Below are positions 23,426-33,300 of a DNA stretch of 64,000 nucleotides, in pieces. The DNA comes from Hippophae tibetana. Its lineage: Eukaryota; Streptophyta; Magnoliopsida; Rosales; Elaeagnaceae. The notes beneath the pieces are model-generated. The model made no database searches. It was not told the origin of the DNA and was given only the letters and a program-made list of their open reading frames with translations. The stretch covers positions 78,165,840 through 78,229,839 of the forward strand of contig CM072812.1 of NCBI GenBank assembly GCA_037013495.1, read 5' to 3'. The translations under genes were made by a program, and so were the position numbers. Position 1 is the stretch's first letter; each line of letters opens with the position of its first letter.

Positions 23426-24019
23426 TGTTAAGTTATATTTTATACACGTTTTTATGGACTAATTTCTTTATATATCTATATATATATTATTTTTATTATT
23501 AGCTAAAATTATTTATTTTATATTTATTAAGAAAATATTAATTTTTTGGATTTTTTGAATTATTTTTGAGATTTTTATGAATATTTTTATTTGACAAGTA
23601 GATATACTTAAAAAAATTGCGAATGCACTTAAAAGAAAAAAATCCAAAGCCCTCGATCATAATTTACTCTAAACTCTTAATATTAGGGGACAACACGTGG
23701 CACCGTATATTTATTCATTAGATGGGAGATTCGTGCACTGTATATCCTTTTCAAGTGTAAATTGCGTACAATTACTCCTAATATAACTAAAAAAAGATCA
23801 ATTTTGTTAAAATAAATAAAAAAATAATACCCTATAAAAAAGAGTAATATCAAAAATGCATGAAAAATAAAACCCTATTTTCAATAAAACAAAACCCCAT
23901 TCTTAATAAATAAGTTTTCAAAATCCTTTATGAAAAAAACTCTTACTGTATACTAAATAATGATATCTTAAGTAATTTAAAGTAATGTTTAAATTGACTG
24001 TTAATTTGAACACGCATCA
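23426..24019 (+). repeat. 5' LTR of the Ty3 element
   Basis: A 594-bp block starts TGTTAAG and ends CACGCATCA. Its left 300 bp and right 150 bp align to the ends of 28495-29828; the middle part of the longer copy has no counterpart here. Confidence 0.8.
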
Positions 24020-24169
24020 ATTTTTGGAGTCGTATCGTCAAAAAATTTCATTTAGTTAACTCATATTTACTTTTAAGTATTTTATAAATATTAAAAATAA
24101 AAATAAAAATTAAAAAATTAAAAATATTTTCTTCATTTTTATTTATTTTTACTTAATTTGTTTATAATA

Positions 24170-25560
24170 TTTATTTTCTTTTTAGAATCACAGTGAATAA
24201 ACTCACATTACAATTTGAAATCAAATGCATAATTGCTAAAACAAACAATTCAAATAGATCTTTCAAATGAGTCACCAAATTCAAGCGACTCATTTGAAGA
24301 TGCAAATCATTCCATTCATGTAGAAATAGTCATGAATAATCCCAATCAGACTCTTAGAGAGATGGTAGCACCGACTTTAGATCAACGATCATTATGCATT
24401 CAATACGATTACAATGGTGGTGCTCTTGAATTGTAGTCTGACATGATTCATCTCTTGCCTACTTTTTGAGATCCAACTAGTAAGGATCCAAATAAGCATA
24501 TAAAGAAATTTCATGTGGTCTGCTCTAGCATGAAATCTAATGGGATTCCTGAAGAAAAAGTAAAACTTAGAGCATTATCATTCTCTTTAGAAAATAACGT
24601 TAAAGAGTGGTTGTATTACTTTACATTTGGGACAATAAATAGTTAGTAGGAGATAAAATAGCTTTCTTGGAAAAATATTTTTCAATTTTTAGGGTCACTG
24701 TAATCAAAAAAGAAATTTGTGGTATTTAACAATACAACAAGAAGAATTTATATAGGTATTAAGAGTGGTTTAAGAAATTATGTGCAAGTTGTACTCATCA
24801 TCAAATAAGTGAGCAACTATTAATTCAATACTTATATGAGTAGGAATGAGCAAAAAAACTATAGGTTCGGTTTTTATCCGATAAATTTCGAGGACGAGTA
24901 CAATTTTGAGTAAAAATCAAACATGAAACAACAAGTACAATTTGGGTACGATTATATTGATAACCGTACCTGCTCGTACCCGAAATTAATTATATTTATT
25001 AAATTAAATATGAATTAATAATTAGGATTTATTAAGAAATTTTTAAAAAAGTTTGGAAAAATAGTTTTTTTCGAGTATTTTTTAATAATCGTCCCAAACT
25101 ATTACCCGTGGGTAAAAAATCGTCCTTGAATCGTAATGGTTTTTGGGCAGTTTTGGGTACATATTTTATAATTCGGTTCGGGGATAGTTATATCAAAAAT
25201 CATCTCGGTCATACTTGTGCCCATCCCTATCTTTGAGGGTTTGATATTCATAGATAAAAGCATGATAAATGTAGCATGTGGTGGAGCTTTGGTTGATAAG
25301 ACTTCTAAAACTGTAAGAAGTTTGTCTACTACTATAGCTGCAAACGTCAACAATTTGGCACCCGTTCCAACCCACTACAAAAGGTCAATAAAGTAGAACT
25401 TCCTAATAATATTGAACAACAAATGAGTACCATCATTTTAATTGTGCAACAATTAGGGATCAAATAAGTTCAAGCTTTTGGAATATGTACTAAAATTGGA
25501 CACCCAACACACATATGTCATACTATTCAAGATCCTAATGTTGAACAAGAAAATGCTATG
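24170..25560 (+). pseudogene. Ty3/Athila-like gag, split by a small hAT
   Basis: The frame starting near 24233 gives NNPNQTLREMVAPT, then HLLPTF, and DPNKHIKKFHVVCSSMKSNG (24480-24545) followed by VKLRALSFSLENNVKEWLYY. This is the Gag core of Athila-type Ty3 elements. Reading resumes after the hAT at 25238 with INVACGGALVDKTS. Stops interrupt the frame at about 24436 and 24467, and others follow. Confidence 0.85.
24841..25229. mobile_element. short hAT derivative (389 bp)
   Basis: Ends are TAGGAATGAGCA and TGCCCATCCCTA, flanked by TATATGAG (24833-24840) and TCTTTGAG (25230-25237), 6 of 8 matching. Both termini align with those of the 1.36-kb element at 19380-20739, including GGTTTTTATCC near the left and GGGTACATATTTTATAATTC near the right. 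It interrupts the Ty3 gag, whose frame resumes at its right border, confirming the insertion site. It has no coding capacity. Confidence 0.8.
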
Positions 25561-26179
25561 AGAGGATACTAAGGACGAAAAAGAAAAAAAATATAATCCT
25601 TACTCAAACACTTACAATCTTTGTTGGAGGGATCATCTTAACTTTAACTATTCTGGAAAATCAAGTAGTTGTCTCTAATAATTCACCATATTTCCTTTTT
25701 CCAAGAGGCTAACAACTTTATAAAGCGAGACCACAAAATCCTCCTCCAACTCAAGGTAAACCTTGAATGGATATAGTAAATATGATAATATCCAACACTG
25801 TTCACTAGGAACAAACCAAAGAAAATGTGACTAATGATGAGCTAATTCAAGAATAATCAAATAATTCTAACAAAGTAAAAAAAAAGACAACTGATAATAA
25901 GGAAGTAAAGCAACCACTTAAGGTACAAACTAAAGTTTCAATTTCTACTTATGAGCCCTTATTCATTTTCATAGCAGGTTTGCAAAATCCAAGAATAAGA
26001 TACACGAGCAAGAAATCTTCGAAACTTTTTGGAAAATACAAGTTAATATTCCACTGTTGGATATCATCAAGCAATTTCTACGCTATGTTAAATTTCTAAA
26101 GAAATTGTGCACCAATAAGAGGAAGCTCAAAGGCAATGAAGTGGAAAACATGAGAGATAATGGTACAACAATTTTATAA

Positions 26180-27350
26180 AGAAAACTTCCACAAAAATGC
26201 AAGGATCCAGGTAGTTTCACTATACTATGCGTTATAGGTAACACTAAATTTGAAAGGGCTATGTTAGATCTAAGAGCTTTAATTGATGTTATGCCTTACT
26301 AAATTTATGCTACTTATATCTTAGACTCTTAAAGTAACCGGTGTAGTTATCCAATTCATTGATAAATCTAATACTTATCCAAATGGAGTTTTGGAAGATG
26401 TTTTAGTGCAAGTTAATGGACTTATCTTTCGATTTGATTTTTATGTGCTTGATATGAGTGATGACTCTACTATTAAGTCTATGTCATTGCTTTTGGGTAG
26501 ATCATTCATGAAAACTGCTTGAACAAAGATAGATGTGCATACTGAAACTCTAACTATGGAATTTGACGAAGAGGTTATTCGCTTCAATATCCTTGAAGCA
26601 ATGAGATACCATAGTGATTATAATTCTTATTTTTCTATTGATATCTTGACTCTTTAGTGCAGTAAGTGATTGGTGTCAAAACAAACCTATTGAAGGTTAC
26701 TATAAGAGACAACATGAAAACCAAAAATCTAAAGGATAAAGAAAAGGATATTGATAAACCCAAGGTATAATCTTTTCTATATTTATCTTCTCGTGTCCAA
26801 TGAGAAGAATTTTCCTTCCATTGTGCAAGCACCCATCTTGGATCTCAAAACTCTCACATAACATCTCAAATATATATACTTAAAAGATGGAGACACACTT
26901 TTCATGATTATATCATCTAAGCTTTCAATTACTCTAGAGGAGAATTTAATCCTTATTTTGAGAGAATACAAATTAGCGATTGAGTGGATAATTGTTGATA
27001 TTAAGGGAATTAACAACTCTATGTGCATGCACTGAATATTACTTAAAGATGACACCAATTCAACAAGAGAACCATAAAGGCAATTGAATCTGCCAATGAT
27101 GGAACTGGTTAAGAAAGAAGTTATCAAGTTATTGAAAGTTGATGTAATTTTCCAATTTCAAATAGCAAGTAAGTTAGCCATGTGTAAGTTGTTCTAAAGA
27201 AGTCAGGAGTTACAATAGATGGAGGAGGCATTACACCAATCAGAATGGTGACATCCCAATGAATGTTGATAGAGTCTTGACCTTGTTATTAAGTAAAGGA
27301 AAATTTATGATAACTTTGCTCAAAACTTGCATGTATAATGACTAAATTAG
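26180..27350 (+). pseudogene. Ty3 protease and reverse transcriptase N-terminal part
   Basis: RKLPQKCKDPGSFTI, then FERAMLDLRALIDVMPY, carries the protease active site, with the DLGAS of live copies decayed to DLRAL. A block around 26390-26460 matches the following protease region. Further on (26860-27250) mixed frames give the Athila RT entry: TPIQQENHKGN, NWLRKKL, FSNFK and KEVRSY. The sequence decays after the RT N-terminus. No YxDD box was found, and no RNase H or integrase could be recognised. Confidence 0.75.
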
Positions 27351-27799
27351 TGATAGAATAATCCATTTGCATGGACTTGTAAAAAATATTATGAATTCCT
27401 TGAAACTTTTATATTCTTTAAATGATGAAGACTATGTCGTTAGAACTTTTTTTTAAAATTTATCAAGGCGAATATGAAATGTATTTATTGAAAAATGATT
27501 AAGACAATATGATTAAATTCTTTGGCTAAATTGTCTTGTCCTTAATATTGTCGTTATTTCAAGAACACCCCTTGTAAAGAGCCAATTTAAGCTTACATGA
27601 GTCAATTATATGTATACACTCCTTATACTTTGAACCAAACACATTAACCATACCCTATAATTTAAGAAAAGTAAAGTTACACAAAAAGAGAATAGATTCT
27701 ATGAAAATATTATAATAAGATTTAGGAGTATCAATAGTGATATAATTGATTAAATACCTAATATACAAAAACAACATTTGCTACAATATGTTAAAAAAG

Positions 27800-27802
<3 letters not shown>

Positions 27803-27858
<56 letters not shown>
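27803..27858. repeat. (TA)n(GA)n compound microsatellite
   Basis: About 14 TA units are followed directly by about 12 GA units, within the degraded 3' internal region of the Ty3 element. It generates spurious low-complexity frames on both strands. Confidence 0.95.
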
Positions 27859-27862
<4 letters not shown>

Positions 27863-28494
27863 ATAGAAAGAGAGACAAGCCAAAAATAATAATAAAAAGG
27901 TGTTGTGTGTTATTAAAAAAAAGTGGCATGAATAAAAGAAAAGGTGCCACTAATGATATTTGGGTTCAAAACAATGAAATTTGACTCTATTTTATTGACA
28001 TGATTGGTCTTATGATAGTATTATTTATAGGTATCTTTCTCTTACTCCATAGACTCGTGAATTTTTGTTATCCTTTTTTTTCCCTTTCATTTGATTAAAT
28101 CAACAAACATAACCATATACTATACCCAAATGAAAGACCTTTTGATTTTTAAGAATATTTTTAGTGAATGGAGATACAACTTTAAGGAAAAACATATGGT
28201 ACCTAATTCAACTCTAAAAAGAATTGTGATGTTTTGCAGGAGAAGCAATATTTCAACTTTTTTATGTTAGATGATTTGACTATTACTAATCGATACTATA
28301 TCACACATACTTTGAGCATGATTATTGTACAATATCTGTAGCAAATGGATGACTAGAGATAATATATAGTATTTATTAGATTTTGAAACCGTAACATTGT
28401 TAAGCTCGTGAGATAAAATGTAAGAAAAGTTATTCTCTTAATTTTGGGTGTTTGCTTTACTCGAAGACTAGCAAAGAGTAAGTGTGGGAAAGTT

Positions 28495-29828
28495 TGATAA
28501 GTGTTATTTTATACACATTTTTATATATAAATTTCTTTATATATATATATATTATAATGAACTAAAATTATTTATTTTATATTTATTAGAAAAATATTAA
28601 TTTTTTAAACTTTTTTGAAATTTTTCTTGGACTTTTAATAGATTTTTTTATGATTTTTATTTGATAAGTAGATGTACTTAAAAATATTTATAGACGAACT
28701 TAAAAGAAAAAAATCCAAAATGCCAAACAATGCACTCAAAATTCCTAATCTTAAGTGACAACATATGACATCACATATTTATTCAAGAGATGGGAGATTC
28801 ACGCATCATATATCATTTCTACATATAAATTGCATATAATCAATCTTAATACAACTCAAAAATATATTAATTTTTTCAATATAAATATAAAATAACACCT
28901 ATAAATAAATAACAATGTTAAAATTGTGAAAAAAAATCATAAAAATGCCAAAATTATAAAATTAAATTGGAAACAATAATTGAGAAGAAAATGATCGAAA
29001 AAATAATTAAAGAAGTTGAATATCAAAACTAAAGATAAAAATCTTAAGGTTTCTTCCATTTCTTTTATTTTTTTCATGAATAATTTTTTAAATTTGTTAT
29101 TTTCAATGAATAGCTAATTTTATATTTAGTGTGGATAATTTCAAAATCTTAGACATAGATTACAATATTTAATAAGATATGTAACATTCTATTCAATTAT
29201 TCTTTTTGATTATGTATTAATTCTCAGTTTTAATTATTGTATAAATTTATTTGATTATTTAAGTATATAATTAAATAATTAAATTAATTCATCGTTAATC
29301 AATTTAGTTAGTTGGATACGTAATCATTTAATCAATTTAAACAAATAGTAATAAATTGCTTGCAATGATAATTAAATTAAATTTGTGTGTTTAATCTTGA
29401 TCCAATTTGATTATTTAAAAATTATTGATTTTGATATAGTAAATTTAGAAAGCTTATTATAGGTTGTTTATTAAAAAGAGTTGTTAATTCAACGAATGTA
29501 TAAGAAAATATGAAGATTTTTTTTTTGTGAATTTTTCTAAGTTGTTGTAATCAAAGAATAAGTTAATAATATATATTTTCGTTGATTTGCAATACATGCT
29601 AGTGGTAGACAATGATACTTAAATAGTTTTTTATTTGATTTTTTATCATAATTTTTATATTTTATTTTTATTAATAATTTTAAGTTTACAAAATAAAACC
29701 TTATTTTTAATAAATAGAAGTTAGTTTCTAAAATCATGAAAATATGCTTACTTACTATATATTAAATAATAATATATTAAGTAATTTAAAGTTAGATTTA
29801 AATTGATTGTTTATCTGAATATACATTA
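28495..29828 (+). repeat. 3' LTR of the Ty3 element
   Basis: A 1334-bp block starts TGATAAGTGTTATTTTATAC and ends ATACATTA, where the 5' copy ends GCATCA, so the terminal CA has mutated to TA. It is followed by the target repeat ATTTA and then the resumed copia C LTR. It is extremely AT-rich and includes about 740 bp not present in the 5' LTR. Confidence 0.8.
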
Positions 29829-29976
29829 ATTTAATTAAGGATAAAAAATATTTAGAATTAATTATCCATTCAATCTTAATCATATATTTTACTATTTATT
29901 TTTAGACATCTTTAAAATATATTTTATTTAAGATATTTGTAGACTATAAAAGGAAAATTAACATAATTTTCTATCC
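29829..29976 (-). repeat. 5' LTR of copia C, outer part
   Basis: After the ATTTA duplication, the sequence (attatccattcaatctta, atatattttatt, gatatttgtaga, aaattaacat, ttttctatc) matches 13495-13629 of the left LTR. This is the U3 edge of the minus-strand copia C and lies about 370 bp from the RPN10 start codon, pointing away from it. Confidence 0.8.
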
Positions 29977-30343
29977 CATTTAAAGATACGTAGTTGAAGT
30001 CTTAATTAAAGTTGGCGTGAAATTTAGTTATTTAAAAAAATATTTTTATATATCCCAATTATATATTTGATTATATTTAGTATTTTTATTTAAAAAGGGA
30101 AATCTAAACTAAGTAATACGTGGTGGAATATTATTCGTTATATCTTTTGACTTAGTGTTAGTGATTGTATATGATACCTTCCTCAGCTTATTAGCAATCC
30201 TCCGCTGCAAGAAAGGTGTAGTTGCCAGTTCCAAAAAATTAAATAAAAAAAAAACCGACATTTTCTGTCTCTAGAGCTCTCTCTCTTGCTCTCGTTTGGA
30301 GCACTCTTTCGCGATCTTTCTGCTTCGTTTGCTTTCTTTAACC
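29977..30343 (+). promoter_or_regulatory. RPN10 upstream region and 5' UTR
   Basis: This is the only single-copy DNA between the copia C LTR and the RPN10 ATG, about 370 bp. The last 80 bp are CT-rich (ctctagagctctctctcttgctctcg), as is usual for plant 5' UTRs. I cannot point to a convincing TATA box; elements of the promoter may lie in the LTR itself. Confidence 0.5.
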
Positions 30344-33300
30344 ATGGTGCTTGAGGTAAACCCCTCAATCTCCAGTTATTCTTCAACCGCAATTTCATAT
30401 CAGATCTTTTCGTTGCCTTGCTATGATTTCAATGATCCAGTTCGTTTAATTATGTCTCAGGAATTAGGGTTATATCTCGAATATTTGAGTTTTTATTTAT
30501 GTTTATTTATTTATAGGCAACAATGATCTGTATCGATAATTCAGAATGGATGAGAAATGGAGATTATACCCCTTCTAGGTTTCAGGCTCAGGCTGACGCC
30601 GTTAATCTCATCTGTGGAGCTAAGACCCAGGTCCACTTCTATGTTCCTATCTATTTTTATCTTATGTTTTATTTTACCATTGAATCAACATTCAACAAGA
30701 GGAATTCTATTAGCTAGTTTAGTTTCCATATGTTGGTTTTTCACCCTGCTTTTTCTAGATTTTTATATGACTGTTGCATTTGAGAATGGTTTTTCCAAAC
30801 TTCTAACTACTTCATTGTTTGGTTCTGTTTGTGATGTGAATTTGAGAAGGGGAAAAGAGGGGGGAGAGAGAGAGGGACAGAACTGTTTAGAATTGGGGAT
30901 GAACAGCAAGAATAAATTTTGGGATTTGTGACAATTTAGAAATGGGGAGAAACTAGTTAGATAAATAATCAATATTCCATATCTGCATTGAATATACTGC
31001 TTGCACCCTTAAAGAAAACATATTTCTATAATTAAGAAAGATTAAGAAGATAGCATATTGAAACCTTACTAATTATAATTGAATTTCAAACCAAGATAAA
31101 TTGCAGTCCTATGGGATATTATAATCTCAACTAGAGAAATTCTAATATCTTTATTCCCATCAATTCTCCCGGTTGGGAAAATGGTGAGTAGTAGAGTCAT
31201 GAGTAGTAAATGAAACTCAAAATATGACGGTGTCTACTTTGAGATTTTTTACAAGGAGATGACAAATGAAAAGAACTAGTAAGACCAACATTTTAGGTAC
31301 TTGAGCTTGATCCAAGAGGTGCTTGAAATTCAATAGATTGAAATAATATTCCTCTTTTTAAGCTCAAGAACTCTGTTAAATTCGTACAATAATCCTATGA
31401 AGTAATTTTGGCTATAGAGACCCCCTTACAACTTGTATACTCTTTTACATCCCTACAAACCTCTACCAAGATGAATGGACTCTATCTTCATTGGACACTC
31501 TTTCTTCATGTTAGAAGATACAGAGGACTCACAAATTTGGTGAGGAATGTTGTCAATCTCAGCTAAGCTTTGGCTTACATTGGACACTTGTTCTTGAAGC
31601 TTATCCATGAGAGATTCTTGCATACAATGGGAGCGTTTACATGTGGTGGAACATGTTTATCTTAGCCCTCTATTTTTATAAAATGGAAAGTGAAAAAGTT
31701 GGGACGAAATCACTAATTTTAATGGGGGCGTATATCAAGTTGTATATAAAATTTTCTCCTATCCACAGACTTCATTATTTGAACTATGGGCCTAAGGCCT
31801 TCATAATTTTAAGAGATTTTTGTTCTCTTTCATCTTGGGCCTTCTAAATAAAAGGATGGTACTGATAGTAAACCGGACCATGATCAAACTCATAAGATTG
31901 GTCTAAAATCGAGTCCCAACATAACTATAGTAATAACCATTATAACTGCGAACATGTGAATACCTCTATGATCTTAAGAGCACTCCCACACCGAGTAGTT
32001 TTACCACACTGCAGGGGAACTAGATTCAGAGGGTATTCATATACAAATATAACTAATAATAATTGAAATTTAAACTAAGATAAAATGCTTCCCACATATA
32101 TTAAAATCCCAACTAGATAAATACTAATAATTTAAGATACTGATATCTTTGTTCCCATCAGTATGATGTGCTAGAAATGAGTTGGAAATCAAGACTTAGT
32201 TAAATTAGTCATCGTTAAATGTCTGTATCTTGCGCAGTCTAATCCGGAGAATACAGTAGGAGTCCTCACAATGGCAGGAAAAGGGGTTCGGGTTTTAGTG
32301 ACCCCTACCAGTGATCTTGGGAAGATTCTTGCATGTATGCACGGTTAGTTCTTTAACTTTAGCTTTTATTTGGATGTATTGCATTGTTGGCTAACTTGTT
32401 GAATGTTCAATATAAATCTTGGTACTGCCTGTAAAATAGATATATCAAGAGCTGCCCATATCTCCTCTAGTAATTCTTATTTTCCCGATAAATTTAATTT
32501 CTTCTCTAATTCAATATATAGGTGTTAAATGATTCTATATATGTGGGTTCATTGCTTAATGACATTGGAGTTGTATCTCTGCCATATTTTCAAATAGTCT
32601 ATGGATGATAGTGATATGTTTATGTTGACTGATTCATCTAACTGACATTTACACTAGTATTTAGTTGTGTTGGATTTGAGTTGCTACAATTGAATGCCTC
32701 GGGAGAGAGGGCCGCCAAAGTAAATCCTTTTACTGATAATAAGCTGACATGAATTTTCATATATTAATTTTTGACATGCGTGATTAATGGAAACATATGA
32801 TTTTCTAGATAATTGATATTGTTCTTAACTGCTGTTAACTGTCTTCATCCCTTGCTAAGCTTATTCTTTTTATTTTAGGTCTAGAAATAGGGGGTGAGAT
32901 GAACCTAGCTGCCGGTATCCAGGTGGCCCAGTTGGCTCTGAAGCATCGCCAAAATAAGAAGCAACAACAAAGAATAATTGTTTTTGCTGGAAGGCATGTA
33001 CTATAGTTGATTGAGTAATACTTTCATTAAGTCTATAGCCTTGCTCTCGTAAATTCGTAATTTCATATTACCTGTTTTCAGTCTCATTAAACATGACAAA
33101 AAGATGTTGGAAATGATTGGAAGGAAGTTGAAAAAGAATAGTGTAGCTCTCGACATAGTTGATTTTGGTGACGAGGATGATGGAAAGCCAGAAAAGCTAG
33201 AAGCTCTTCTTAATGCTGTGAACAACAATGACACCAGTCACATTGTTCATGTTCCTTCTGGTCCAAATGCTCTTTCGGACGTACTTATAAGGTCTAATGG

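Larger units (their letters stand above)
23426..29828 (+). mobile_element. Ty3-type (Athila-like) retrotransposon inserted in copia C LTR
   Basis: A 5' LTR (23426-24019) and 3' LTR (28495-29828) begin TGTTAAG/TGATAAG with ...TTATTTTATACAC following. The target duplication ATTTA lies at 23421-23425 and 29829-29833. After the 5' LTR, tttttggagtcgtatcg is a mutated version of the TTTTTGGCGCCG-type primer site common in plant Ty3 elements. A purine tract (agtgtgggaaagt) precedes the 3' LTR. Inside are gag, protease and part of reverse transcriptase, all heavily broken; integrase was not recognised. The 3' LTR is about 740 bp longer than the 5' LTR, so one of them has a large indel. Confidence 0.88.
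11772..29976 (-). mobile_element. Ty1/copia retrotransposon C, minus strand, split by nested insertions
   Basis: The element is recognised from matching LTR pieces at 11772-11987 plus 13358-13629 (left, 3' LTR) and about 23095-23425 plus 29829-29976 (right, 5' LTR). On the minus strand between them lie gag (about 22500-23080), protease and integrase (about 21000-22300), reverse transcriptase (20740-20980, 18871-19379 and 13900-14595) and RNase H (about 13640-13900). A purine tract, RC of tcttccttg, precedes the left LTR, and TGGTATTAG at the inner edge of the right LTR is a primer site. Without the insertions it would be about 5 kb. All frames are broken. The outer right edge is uncertain by a few bases and I could not confirm a target-site duplication. 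Confidence 0.85.

Noticed and set aside
27750-27984. Frames on both strands with Tyr-Ile or Arg-Glu runs
   Set aside because: Both come from the (TA)n(GA)n microsatellite and its flanks.
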